Below, one piece after another: positions 8,308-16,889 of a stretch of 64,000 bases of DNA. Source of the DNA: Bog-473 sp963834405 (GTDB lineage Bacteria > Actinomycetota > Acidimicrobiia > Acidimicrobiales > RAAP-2); NCBI GenBank assembly GCA_963834405.1, contig CAWIBX010000005.1, forward strand, positions 1,798,001-1,862,000. The letters run 5' to 3'. Position 1 is the stretch's first letter. Each line of letters begins with the position of its first letter. The position numbers were made by a program, and so were the translations under genes. The notes under the pieces are model-generated. The model did not search any database. It saw nothing but the letters and a program-made list of their open reading frames with translations, and had not been told where the DNA came from.

Positions 8308-9878
8308 CCGACCCTCCGGGAGACGGGGGCCAGACTCTGTGCTCGCTCGTGGACTGGCGCGCGAGGGCCACTCCCGGGAACGTTCTCCTGGTCGACGAGT
8401 CCGGCCGCACCGTGACGGCCGAGGAGTTCCGGGCCTCGTCGCAACGCGTGGCGGACCGTCTCCGTGGCGCCGGAATCGGTCGCGGGTCTCTGGTGTCCTG
8501 GGTCCTCCCGACCGGGCTGGACGCGCTGGTGTTGACCACGGCGCTGAGCCGCCTCGGCGCGGTGCAGATACCCGTCATCCCCATCTACCGCGAGCGTGAG
8601 ATCGGACACATCCTCGACGAGACGGCGCTCGACGCCTTCATCGTGACGCCACGATGGCGCGCGTTCGACTATCTCGACCTTTGTCACGACCTCGCGTCCG
8701 CACGCGGCGGCCGTGCCGCCGTTCTCAGCATCGACGAAGCGGTCCGCGACTCGGCCTTGCCGGTCGCCCGACGGATCCCCCACGATACGGGCCGCCAATT
8801 GGGCGGGACGAAGTGGATCTTCTACACCTCGGGTACCGGCGGCCCGCCCAAGGGCGTCCGGCACGGCGACGCGGCGCTGGCCGCTGCTGCACGCGGCATG
8901 GTCGAGCACCTGGCCATGACGTCCGAGGACCGGAGCGGCATCGCATTCCCGATCGCGCACATCGGCGGACCGATCAACCTCCTGGCGGGCCTTCTCGCCG
9001 GCTCCACGCTCATTCTCATCGAGAACTTCGATCCGCAGCGCACGTCCGATGTGCTCGCCCGCGAGCGCGTGACCTTGGCGGGTTCGGGCACGGCGTTCCA
9101 TCTCGCCTACCTGGACGTCCAGGCCCAGCGACCCGACGAGCCGCTCTTTCCGCACTTGCGGTGTTGTCCGGGGGGTGGTGCGCCGAAGCCCGCGGGCTTG
9201 CACGAGCGCGTACGGCGCGAGCTCGGCGGCGCCGGCATCGTGTCGGGTTGGGGTCTGACCGAAGCACCGCTCCTCAGCATGGGTCGGCCCGGTGACCGCG
9301 ACGACCAGCTCTCGGAGACCGAGGGGAGACCGCTTCCCGGTGTGCAGCTCAGGACGGTCTCCTCCGACGGTCGGACCTGTCATGCGGGCGAGCAGGGTGA
9401 GCTCCGGGCCACGGCACCGCAGATGATGCTCGGGTACGTCGACCCGTCCCTGAACGCCCACGCCTTCGACGACGAGGGATGGCTGCGCACCGGCGACCTC
9501 GGGACGATCGACGCAGAGGGTTACGTCAGGATCACGGGCCGGCTGAAGGACGTCGTCATCCGCAACGGAGAGAACATCGGCACGGCCGAGGTGGAGGAAT
9601 TGCTCAGGGGACACCCGGACGTGGCCGATGCAGCGGTGTTCGGACTGCCGGACAGCCGGACCGGGGAGCGTGTCTGCGCTGTCCTGGAGCTGGTGCCCAC
9701 CGCCCCCCAGCTCGACCTCGACGGCGTCGGTACGTTTCTGGAAGGCCGTGGCCTGCGCCGGCAAGCGTGGCCCGAGCAACTGGAGACGATGGAGACGCTG
9801 CCCCGCACGGTCGCCGGGAAGATCGACACCCGTCAGCTCCGGCAGCGGTTTGGCGCGGCACGCACGAACTCCTCATGA
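8304..9878 (+). CDS. Acyl-CoA synthetase (AMP-forming)
   Basis: A 524-residue ANL ligase, the third in region A. P-loop WIFYTSGTGGPPKGVRHG, GWGLTEAP, WLRTGDLGTIDAEGYVRI, LKDVVIRNGENI and the terminal Lys in TVAGKIDTRQLR are all intact. GTG 8304 overlaps the hydrolase stop, and its own stop overlaps ATG 9875 of the SDR. It is similar to cyclohexanecarboxylate- or aromatic-acid-type CoA ligases in layout, but specificity cannot be read from sequence alone. Confidence 0.88.
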   Translation: MTDPPGDGGQTLCSLVDWRARATPGNVLLVDESGRTVTAEEFRASSQRVADRLRGAGIGRGSLVSWVLPTGLDALVLTTALSRLGAVQIPVIPIYREREIGHILDETALDAFIVTPRWRAFDYLDLCHDLASARGGRAAVLSIDEAVRDSALPVARRIPHDTGRQLGGTKWIFYTSGTGGPPKGVRHGDAALAAAARGMVEHLAMTSEDRSGIAFPIAHIGGPINLLAGLLAGSTLILIENFDPQRTSDVLARERVTLAGSGTAFHLAYLDVQAQRPDEPLFPHLRCCPGGGAPKPAGLHERVRRELGGAGIVSGWGLTEAPLLSMGRPGDRDDQLSETEGRPLPGVQLRTVSSDGRTCHAGEQGELRATAPQMMLGYVDPSLNAHAFDDEGWLRTGDLGTIDAEGYVRITGRLKDVVIRNGENIGTAEVEELLRGHPDVADAAVFGLPDSRTGERVCAVLELVPTAPQLDLDGVGTFLEGRGLRRQAWPEQLETMETLPRTVAGKIDTRQLRQRFGAARTNSS

Positions 9879-10642
9879 GCGCCGCGCCGCCGGATACGTT
9901 GGCCGACCGCCGCGTCCTCGTGGTCGGAGCGTCAGCGGGTATCGGGCGCGCCTTTGCGAGTCGGGCCATCGCGGGCGGTGCCACGGTTGTCGTCGTCGCT
10001 CGCCGGCCCGAGCGACTGGCGGAGCTGGTCGATGGTGTGCCCTCGGCGGTGGCCGTCACCGGCGATGTGCGCGCACCGGCTGACTGCTCCCGCATCGTCA
10101 CCGAGGCGACGACCGCGCTGGGCGGCATCGACCTGCTCCTCTACTGTGCGGGTTCCTCGCCGCTGCGCCCGCTGGCCGACACGACGGCCGACGACTGGGC
10201 GACCGTGTTCGAGACCCATGTGTTGGGCGTGCACCACATGGTGCAGGAGGCACTCCACCACATGCCGCACCACGGGGTGGTCGCGGTGCTCTCGTCGGAG
10301 ACCGTCGGTCGCCCCCGCTACGGCCTCGGCGCGTACGGGGCCAGCAAGGCCGCGCTCGACCAACTCCTCCAGACCTTGCGGGTGGAGCATCCGCTCATCC
10401 GTTTCACGACCGTGACGATCGGGGCGACGTTCCCGACGGAGTTCGGCGACGGTTTCGACCCGGAGATGCTCGACCGTGCCCTGAACGAGTGGGCCCGCCA
10501 CGGCCTGATGACGGAGGAGATGATGGACCCTGACGAGGTCGCCGGCGTCTTGGCGGGTGTGTTCGCGGCCGCCCTCAGCAATCCAAGCGTCGGCGTGGAG
10601 CACCTGGTGGTTCGGCCCCCGTCTCCCGTGGTCGGTTCGTAA
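9875..10642 (+). CDS. SDR family oxidoreductase
   Basis: A 255-residue classical SDR with the cofactor motif VLVVGASAGIGRAFA, CAGSSPLRPL, catalytic Ser in AVLSSETVG and the Tyr-x-x-x-Lys pair in GAYGASKAAL. It would oxidise or reduce a hydroxyl or keto group in the pathway. It is the last gene of the plus-strand run and is translationally coupled to the ligase (ATGA). It converges with the MarR gene, with only 20 bases between them and no obvious hairpin terminator there. Confidence 0.88.
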   Translation: MSAAPPDTLADRRVLVVGASAGIGRAFASRAIAGGATVVVVARRPERLAELVDGVPSAVAVTGDVRAPADCSRIVTEATTALGGIDLLLYCAGSSPLRPLADTTADDWATVFETHVLGVHHMVQEALHHMPHHGVVAVLSSETVGRPRYGLGAYGASKAALDQLLQTLRVEHPLIRFTTVTIGATFPTEFGDGFDPEMLDRALNEWARHGLMTEEMMDPDEVAGVLAGVFAAALSNPSVGVEHLVVRPPSPVVGS

Positions 10643-10662
10643 CTTCGGAGCCCACCACGGTC

Positions 10663-11160
10663 CTACCCGTCGGAAATTCCCGGGTGCGTCAGCCGCCAAT
10701 ACTCCAACATCGACCCGCCGAGCAGCTGCAGCCCCCGATCGACCGCGGCACGATCGCGGGCGGGAAGCGGGGCCAGAATCCGCTCCAGGGCAGCCTGGCT
10801 GGCGGTGCTCGCCTGTGCCATGGCGCGACGACCGGCGCCGGTGACCCGCAGGACGTTTCGCCTTCTGTCGTTCCCGTCCACCTCCCGGGAGACGTACCCG
10901 CGCTCTGTGAGGCCGGCGACCAGCCGCGTCACGGTCGGCGCCTGGACGGTGAGGCGGTACGCCAACTCGGACGGACTCGCCGGACCTTGGTCGAGGTAGG
11001 CGAGAACCCGGTACTTCTGAATTGTGAGCCCGACGGACTCGAGCGTGACCTCGAACAGGCGGGCCACCGCAGCGATGGAGGTCGTCGCAGTCGGGACTTC
11101 GCTGCGCCGTGCCACCGCGGGGACATTAGCTGTGGGTGTCCGCAATCGTTGACCCCCCAA
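10663..11160 (-). CDS. MarR family transcriptional regulator
   Basis: About 165 residues. A central winged helix (PASPSELAYRLTVQAPTVTR, then LVAGLTERGYVSREVDGNDR with the DxRxxR-like wing) and a C-terminal dimerisation helix mark the MarR family. It probably represses the adjacent catabolic genes and is released by a CoA-ester or aromatic ligand, as known for many relatives. The farthest start is TTG 11160; GTG at 11115 (VARRSEVP) is equally possible and gives a more typical length of 150. It diverges from the tandem CoA-transferase over a palindromic operator candidate. Confidence 0.88.
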   Translation of the reverse strand: MGGQRLRTPTANVPAVARRSEVPTATTSIAAVARLFEVTLESVGLTIQKYRVLAYLDQGPASPSELAYRLTVQAPTVTRLVAGLTERGYVSREVDGNDRRRNVLRVTGAGRRAMAQASTASQAALERILAPLPARDRAAVDRGLQLLGGSMLEYWRLTHPGISDG

Positions 11161-11164
11161 CGGG

Positions 11165-11195
11165 TTGACGCCTGGTGCGCTCTGCGAAATACTTA
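11165..11195 (+). promoter_or_regulatory. Candidate promoter for the tandem CoA-transferase operon
   Basis: TTGACG (11165-11170) and TACTTA (11190-11195) are separated by 19 bases, upstream of ATG 11223. The -10 overlaps the palindrome at 11192-11207, which would allow direct steric repression by the divergent MarR protein. The spacing is longer than ideal, so this is tentative. Confidence 0.35.
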
Positions 11196-11207
11196 GCTTA
11201 TGCTAAG
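11192..11207. promoter_or_regulatory. Perfect 6-4-6 palindrome, candidate MarR operator
   Basis: CTTAGC-TTAT-GCTAAG lies between the divergent MarR gene and the tandem CoA-transferase. MarR proteins typically bind 16-20 base palindromes in just this position, overlapping the promoter they control. The AT-rich palindrome stands out in GC-rich surroundings. Confidence 0.7.
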
Positions 11208-11222
11208 GATAGCGAGGCGCTG

Positions 11223-13568
11223 ATGGCGGGCGCCTTGACGGGCATCCGCGTGCTGGAGCTGACGTGGGGGATCTCCGGGCCGATGGCCGGGATGATGCTC
11301 GCCGACCAGGGGGCGAGCGTCATCCGGATTGAGCCTCAGGACGACGTCTTCGCACAGTCGCCGGGTTACCGAGCGTGGAACCGCGGCAAGCGCAGCGCGA
11401 TCCTCGACCTCAAGGCGCCCGACGATCGTCGAGCGTTTCTCGATCTCGTGGGGCAGGCCGACGTCGTCCTCGATTCGTACCGTCCGGGCGTCATGGAGCG
11501 TCTCGGAGTCGGGCATGCGGCGCTTGCCGCGCGGAATCCTCGCCTCATCACCTGCTCCATCACCGCGTACGGCGAAGGCAACGAGCACAGCGACCGACCC
11601 GGCCTCGAGGCGTTGGCCGCCGCCCGGACGGGTTCGCACTGGGCCCAACGCGGCGGCATCATGTCGACGGGTGACCTCGGCCTCCCCGACGTCGAGATCC
11701 CCGCGGGCGCTGAACAGGCGGCGCGATCGGACGGCCCCATCTTCAGCGCATCTCCGTGGATGAGCATCAACGGCTTCTACCACGCGACGTTGGCCATCAC
11801 TGCGGCCCTCGTCGCGCGGGAGCGAAGTGGCACCGGGCAGCACATCGAAGCCTCCATGCTGCCGCGAGCGGCTTTCGTCCCGACGAGTACCCGCAGCAGC
11901 GGTCCGATGGCGGCCACGTGGATGAACCTCCGCGGGGCGCCGCGAGGCCTCTTCGAGTGCAAGGACGGGCGGTGGGTGCACCAGTGGCCCATCAAGCCGC
12001 AATCGATCATCAATGCGGCCGAGTTCGACCGGTTGGAGGACGCGCCGGCTCCTGAGTACACGCATCGGCGGGTCGACCCGGCGCGGATCGGCATGGAACC
12101 GGAGAACATCGTCGTGCTCTTCTATTACCTCCCCCTCATGCAGGCTGCCTTCAAGAAATTCACGGCGGAGGAGTGGCGCGTCTGGGGTGAACGCGTCAAG
12201 GAGGGGGTCCAGGTCGTCCGCACTCCGGAGGAAGCGTTCTCCGATGAAGTGCTGCTGGCGGAGGGCAGCGTCGTCGAGGTCGCGGACCCCGACCTCGGAC
12301 CCATCCGGCATATCGGCGTGATCACGGAGCTGAGCCGGACACCGGGCGCCGTGCAAGGTCCCGCCCCGCGCCGGGGCGAGCACACCGCCGAGGTCATGAG
12401 CGAGGCGGCGGGGAGCCCGGACGTGTACGCCGGGAACCCCACCCCTGCCGACGCCCTGTCGGAGGGACCACTGGCAGGCGTCCGGGTCCTCGATATCGGG
12501 CTTGCGCTCGCCGGCCCCTACGGAACTTCGCTCTTGGCCGACCTCGGGGCCGACGTCATCAAGGTCATGGCACCGTGGGACGGCCCCTGGATGGACACCG
12601 GCATCGGGCAGATGGCGAACCGAGGGAAGCGGGGAGTGCTGCTCAACCTCGGAAAGCCGAACGGTCTCGACGCGTTCTACAAGCTGGTCGAGACAGCGGA
12701 CGTGGTCGCGCACAACATGCGTCACGGCGTCGCCGAGCGGCTCGGGGTCGACTACGAGACGTTGCGCGCCATCAAGCCCAATCTCATCTATTGCGCCAGC
12801 CGCGGCTTCGACCGGGATCGCAGCGCTCGAGGCCTTCCCGGGACGGACCAGTCGGGCTCGGCCCTGGCCGGCCAGGAATGGGAGGACGGTGGGTGCTGGC
12901 ACGGCGGGCAACCCTTCTTCGGCACCTCCATGGGAGATCTCGGGAACGGGTTCCTTACGGCCATCGCCATCAACGAGGCGTTGTTCCACCGCGCCCGAAC
13001 GGGTGAAGGGCAAGTCGTCGGGACGTCCATCCTGTACGCCTGCCTCGCCGGTACGTCGAGTACGTTTGCTCATCCCGACGGTTCAGGCCCCGACCGCCCG
13101 AAGCTCGATGCCCTACAGCTCGGATTTCACGCCTTGTACCGCCTCTACGAGACGTCGGAGGGCTGGCTATGTCTCGCTGCCGTCACCTCGGAACACTGGG
13201 AGCACCTCTGTCGTGTCACCGGACGGGAGGACCTGCATCTGGACCACAGGTTCGCGGACTCCGTCGCACGCCGCACCAACGACCACGAACTCGGGAAGAT
13301 CCTCGAAGAGGTCTTCGGGGCGCGCACGGCGGCCGAGTGGTTCGCCGGACTGGACGAAGCCGGCGTGCCCGTGGAGCTCTCCAAACCGGGGATGGTGGTG
13401 GCTCCACCCGGCACACCTTTCCTGCAATTCTCTGTCACCCCCGCCCGGCCACCGGGGGAGGCCCCCGTGCTCGACGAGCACACCGATGTGGTGCTGGCCG
13501 AACTGCGTCTCGACGACGAGACGGTGGCCGCGATCAAGGAGGAGACGGCCAACCGCGCCCGCGGATGA
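11223..13568 (+). CDS. Tandem-fused CaiB/BaiF CoA-transferase (two domains)
   Basis: A 781-residue protein made of two complete class III CoA-transferase domains. The first is residues about 1-400 (LTGIRVLELTWGISGPMAGM) and the second starts near 416 (LAGVRVLDIGLALAGPYG). Aligning the segment before the AAL..R.R.G helix shows Ser in domain 1 (PWMSINGFYHATL) where the catalytic Asp is expected; domain 2 keeps it (TSMGDLGNGF). So one active and one degenerate half is likely. ATG 11223 is preferred; an extension to 11175 would run through the palindrome. It heads a unit with the amidohydrolase and DUF35/thiolase pair. Confidence 0.88.
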   Translation: MAGALTGIRVLELTWGISGPMAGMMLADQGASVIRIEPQDDVFAQSPGYRAWNRGKRSAILDLKAPDDRRAFLDLVGQADVVLDSYRPGVMERLGVGHAALAARNPRLITCSITAYGEGNEHSDRPGLEALAAARTGSHWAQRGGIMSTGDLGLPDVEIPAGAEQAARSDGPIFSASPWMSINGFYHATLAITAALVARERSGTGQHIEASMLPRAAFVPTSTRSSGPMAATWMNLRGAPRGLFECKDGRWVHQWPIKPQSIINAAEFDRLEDAPAPEYTHRRVDPARIGMEPENIVVLFYYLPLMQAAFKKFTAEEWRVWGERVKEGVQVVRTPEEAFSDEVLLAEGSVVEVADPDLGPIRHIGVITELSRTPGAVQGPAPRRGEHTAEVMSEAAGSPDVYAGNPTPADALSEGPLAGVRVLDIGLALAGPYGTSLLADLGADVIKVMAPWDGPWMDTGIGQMANRGKRGVLLNLGKPNGLDAFYKLVETADVVAHNMRHGVAERLGVDYETLRAIKPNLIYCASRGFDRDRSARGLPGTDQSGSALAGQEWEDGGCWHGGQPFFGTSMGDLGNGFLTAIAINEALFHRARTGEGQVVGTSILYACLAGTSSTFAHPDGSGPDRPKLDALQLGFHALYRLYETSEGWLCLAAVTSEHWEHLCRVTGREDLHLDHRFADSVARRTNDHELGKILEEVFGARTAAEWFAGLDEAGVPVELSKPGMVVAPPGTPFLQFSVTPARPPGEAPVLDEHTDVVLAELRLDDETVAAIKEETANRARG

Positions 13569-13612
13569 CTAATGCCCGAGCTGCAGACAGCTCGCGATTG
13601 GAAGGAGCACTG

Positions 13613-14692
13613 ATGGAAGAGCGCCTGATTTCGGCGGACTCGCACGTGAGGATCACCGAGGACTGGGTGAAGGATCGACTGCCCAAGTCCGCCCTGGGCT
13701 CGTACGAGCAGGCCGTGCGCACCCTCAAGGAATTCGAGCTGGACCAGCGGGGCGGGGAACAACGCAGCCTGGAGGATTTCGGAGACCTTGCCCCAGGCGC
13801 CCGGGATCCTGGTTACTGGGACCCCCACGCCCGGCTCGCGGCAATGGACAAGGACGGGGTGTTTGCCGAGGTGCTCTACTCCGAGCTCAGTGCCTTCCGT
13901 CAGTTTCATTTGTCCGGGGATCACTGGAAGGAGGTGGCGCGCGCGTTCAACGACTCGCTCGTCGATTTCTGTGCCGTCGATCCCGCTCGACTGGTGGCGA
14001 GCTATCAGCTCCCGATCATCGACATCGACCACGCGGTCTCCGAGGTCGAGCGTCTGGCCGAATTGGGAGCGCGATCGGTCCAGCTTCCGAACTATCCCGC
14101 CGAGCTCGGGTTCAAGCCCTACCACGACGAGTCGTACGACCGGCTGTGGGCGGCGCTGTCAGAGACGCAGATGACCATCAGCCAGCACCTCGGCTTGAAG
14201 AATTCTCTGTTCGATCTCTACCGGGCGGACCCGACGCCCTACAAGATGATCTTCAATCTGATGCCGGGGGTCATGATCGTCGAGAACGTGTCGCTCTGGC
14301 TCTTGACGGGGGTACTGGAGCGCTTCCCCAAGCTCCGGATCGTGTTCGTCGAGCCCTCCTTCGACATCTTCGTCGTGTGGCTTCGTCAGCTGGACGGATC
14401 GTGGAGCCGAGGTCGCGATCGTCTGTTCCCCGGAGTGACCAAGCCCCCGTCGGAGACCTTTCACGACCAGATCGCACTGACGTTCATCGGTGCCGATCGC
14501 CACAGCCTGGCGCAACGCCATGAAGTCGGGATCGAGAACGTCATGTGGTCGACTGACTTTCCCCACCCGGCGTCCACGTGGCCCAACTCGCGCTTGGTGG
14601 TGGAAGAGATGATGGCCGACATCCCGGCCGACGAGCGACGGCTCATCGTCGCCGGAAACGCCGCGCGGATGTACGGGCTCCAGGCGGCGTGA
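13613..14692 (+). CDS. Amidohydrolase-2 family metal-dependent hydrolase/decarboxylase
   Basis: A 359-residue TIM-barrel protein starting at ATG 13613 behind a strong GGAAGGAG site. N-terminal ISADSHVRI, central ISQHLG and C-terminal WSTDFPHPASTWP give the metal-binding His and Asp of the ACMSD/gamma-resorcylate decarboxylase family. Relatives decarboxylate aromatic acids or hydrolyse C-C or C-N bonds; several occur beside Ltp-type thiolase and DUF35 genes in actinobacteria. Its stop overlaps the GTG of the next gene, so it is likely part of the same pathway step series. Confidence 0.85.
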   Translation: MEERLISADSHVRITEDWVKDRLPKSALGSYEQAVRTLKEFELDQRGGEQRSLEDFGDLAPGARDPGYWDPHARLAAMDKDGVFAEVLYSELSAFRQFHLSGDHWKEVARAFNDSLVDFCAVDPARLVASYQLPIIDIDHAVSEVERLAELGARSVQLPNYPAELGFKPYHDESYDRLWAALSETQMTISQHLGLKNSLFDLYRADPTPYKMIFNLMPGVMIVENVSLWLLTGVLERFPKLRIVFVEPSFDIFVVWLRQLDGSWSRGRDRLFPGVTKPPSETFHDQIALTFIGADRHSLAQRHEVGIENVMWSTDFPHPASTWPNSRLVVEEMMADIPADERRLIVAGNAARMYGLQAA

Positions 14693-15111
14693 CGGACACC
14701 GCGCCGCAGTACACGCGTCCGACCCCTGTACTCGACGCGGACAACGCCTTTTACTGGCACGCCGCGGCACGGGGGGAGCTCCGCATCCAATCGTGTGGAG
14801 AGTGCGGGGCCCTGTGCCACCCGCCCGTTCCGTTGTGCCCGGTTTGCCACAGTGCCGAGCGCCAGAGCAAGCAGATGTCCGGGTTGGGCCGGATCGCCAG
14901 CTTCATGATTGTGCATCACCCTCCCAACCCATGGTTCGAGATGCCCATCGGCGTGGTGAGCATCGAGCTCGCGGAGGGTCCGCAGGTGACGTCGAACATC
15001 GTTGGCGTCCCGCTGGAAGAGGTCGACCTCGGCATGGAAGTCGAAGTGCTCTTCGCAGGGACGGACGACTCGGACGTCGGCGTACCCATCTTCCGTCCGA
15101 GAGGTCGCTGA
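14689..15111 (+). CDS. DUF35 OB-fold/zinc-ribbon acyl-CoA-associated protein
   Basis: A 140-residue protein with a zinc ribbon (SCGECGALCHPP, then VPLCPVCHS: two CxxC knuckles) followed by an OB-fold. DUF35 proteins bind thiolase-fold partners. In steroid side-chain degradation the ChsH2 DUF35 domain forms an aldolase with Ltp2. The gene overlaps the amidohydrolase (GTGA) and the thiolase-like gene (TGATG), which supports a stoichiometric complex with the latter. Confidence 0.88.
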   Translation: MTDTAPQYTRPTPVLDADNAFYWHAAARGELRIQSCGECGALCHPPVPLCPVCHSAERQSKQMSGLGRIASFMIVHHPPNPWFEMPIGVVSIELAEGPQVTSNIVGVPLEEVDLGMEVEVLFAGTDDSDVGVPIFRPRGR

Positions 15112-16220
15112 TGCGAGGCGTGGCTGCCATCGCAGGGATCGGCCAAACGGATTTCTCGAAGTCGTCGGGCCGCAGCGAACTGCAACTGGCCGCGGAGGCC
15201 AGCTTGGCGGCTCTTGCCGACGCCGGCCTGAGCGTCGACGACGTGGACGGAATGGTGACGTTCACCATCGATCCCACCGAGGACAACGAGCTCATGCGCA
15301 CGCTGAGGGTTCCCCAGCTCTCCTATACCGCGCGCATTCCCCATGGCGGCGCTGCGTCTGCGGCGACCGTCTTTGCTGCCGCCTCGGCGGTTGTGACAGG
15401 TGGTGCCAGGCACGTCCTCGTCTATCGGGCGCTCAATGCGCGTTCGGGGAATCGATTCGGTCGTGCGCGTGATCCGGGTTCGACGCCACAGAGGGGGACC
15501 GGGTGGGATTTCGCGAACTGGTTGGCACCGTATGGGGCGCTGAGCCCGGCAGCGATCCTGTCGCTCCAGACGCTTCCCTTCATGCGCGCTCGAGGCCTGA
15601 CCAACAGGGACTTCGCGGACTACATCGTCGGGATCCGCGACTTCGCCGCGACCAATCCCGCAGCATGGTTCTACAAAAGGCCCATCACCGTCGAGGACCA
15701 CCAAGCCTCACGCTGGATCGTCGAGCCGATTCTTCGGCTCCTCGACTGCTGTCAGGAGACGGATGGGGGCGTGGCCCTGGTCGTGACCACCACGGAGCGG
15801 GCACGCGACCTCCGGCAGACTCCTGCAGTCGTGCTGGGAGCCGCACAGGGTGTTGGTCGGGACCCAGGGTCACCAGCGCGCGCGTATGCCATGGCAGGGC
15901 TCGGGCCTCAAGACCTCGATGCGGCCATGATCTACGACGCCTTCTCCCCGCACGTCTACATGGGCCTCGAGTCGCTCAACATCTGCAAAGAGGGCGACCT
16001 CAAGGACTTCGTGGCGAGCGGTGCCATCGCCCGTGGCGGATCGCTTCCGGTCAACACCAACGGCGGCCTGATCGGAGAGGCCTACCTCCATGGCATGAAC
16101 CTCATCACCGAGGCCGTCCGTCAAGTCCGGGGGACCGCCGTGAATCAGGTAGAGGACGCCGAGGTGGTGTCGATGTCTTCGGGCACCAACGTCTGCATTC
16201 TGGGCCGGGACCGCCAGTGA
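15111..16220 (+). CDS. Thiolase-fold Ltp2-like protein (probable retro-aldol lyase with DUF35 partner)
   Basis: A 369-residue thiolase-fold protein (GVAAIAGIGQTDFSKSSG, DDVDGMVTFTID, then NTNGGLIGEAYLHGMN near the C-terminus). The nucleophilic Cys of thiolases is absent: the segment is IPHGGAASAATVFAAA. The usual His of the GHP motif is replaced in GEAYLHG. Tyr275 (IYDAF) and Tyr325 (GEAY) sit where Ltp2-type aldolases use tyrosines, by my recollection of that family. The immediately preceding DUF35 gene strengthens the aldolase reading, which would cleave a beta-hydroxyacyl-CoA. The exact substrate is unknown. Confidence 0.85.
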   Translation: MRGVAAIAGIGQTDFSKSSGRSELQLAAEASLAALADAGLSVDDVDGMVTFTIDPTEDNELMRTLRVPQLSYTARIPHGGAASAATVFAAASAVVTGGARHVLVYRALNARSGNRFGRARDPGSTPQRGTGWDFANWLAPYGALSPAAILSLQTLPFMRARGLTNRDFADYIVGIRDFAATNPAAWFYKRPITVEDHQASRWIVEPILRLLDCCQETDGGVALVVTTTERARDLRQTPAVVLGAAQGVGRDPGSPARAYAMAGLGPQDLDAAMIYDAFSPHVYMGLESLNICKEGDLKDFVASGAIARGGSLPVNTNGGLIGEAYLHGMNLITEAVRQVRGTAVNQVEDAEVVSMSSGTNVCILGRDRQ

Positions 16221-16248
16221 AGGTGGGCGGGACGAGGGGGCGGCGCAG

Positions 16249-16626
16249 CTAACTCAGGTACTCCTCGTCAGTCACGTGGTCACCCCAGGCAGCCTCGCCT
16301 TCGCTCACGGCGAGATGCGTCATGAGGTGATCCGGTCCGGCCCCGTGCCAGTGCCATTCGCCACCGGGCGCAAACACCGTGTCGCCGGGCCGCAGGACGA
16401 CGACCGGTTCACCGCGGGCCTGGATTCGACCTTCTCCTTCCGTCACGTACAAGCTCTGACCCACCGAATGGCTGTGCCATGCCGTGCGGGCCCCAGTGGT
16501 GAAGTGCACATGCGCCACCGTGGCTGGCGACGCTCCATGGGTCTGCGCCAGAAAGTCGATGAAGACGTCCCCGGTGAACCAATCGGATGGACCTTTGACC
16601 GTTGCAGCCTTTCGCCCAAGTTCCAT
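16249..16626 (-). CDS. Small cupin-domain protein
   Basis: A 125-residue single-cupin protein. Motif 1 is TTGARTAWHSHSVGQSLYVT with His-x-His; the usual Glu is Gln. Motif 2 is GDTVFAPGGEWHWHG. It ends in HVTDEEYLS. Relatives are often annotated as carboxymuconolactone-decarboxylase-associated or quercetin-type cupins and bind a metal. ATG 16626 has AGGAGG eight bases upstream; a second ATG between them is in another frame. It is the only minus-strand gene in this part and converges with the Ltp2-like gene. Function unknown. Confidence 0.85.
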   Translation of the reverse strand: MELGRKAATVKGPSDWFTGDVFIDFLAQTHGASPATVAHVHFTTGARTAWHSHSVGQSLYVTEGEGRIQARGEPVVVLRPGDTVFAPGGEWHWHGAGPDHLMTHLAVSEGEAAWGDHVTDEEYLS

Positions 16627-16889
16627 TTCATGGCCCTCCTATCTCTCGAAACGCTCTTGGGAGCTTGTTGCTTGCTGGACGGGTGTCGCAGTGACATCAA
16701 ACCACCTTCAAGCGTTGCACGGCCCGGAGCCCGTCCTACTGGGCTCACTCCGGTCGAACGCTTCCGAGGTGACCACGCGGTGGCTCCACCGCGTCGCCTG
16801 GATTCCATCTGTTTGAATGGGCGTTGATCTCGTCAGTCTGATCGCGGCGAATCGATGACGATTCGTCTTGGAGAAATGGAGGCGTTGCG

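Noticed and set aside
11193..13073. 626-residue minus-strand open frame
   Set aside because: It is antisense to the well-supported tandem CoA-transferase and has no recognisable domain.
16727..16746. GAGCCC-N8-GGGCTC hairpin upstream of the CoA-transferase at 16,890
   Set aside because: It has no T-tract, lies between divergent genes and is short; such pairs arise easily in GC-rich DNA. No function is claimed.
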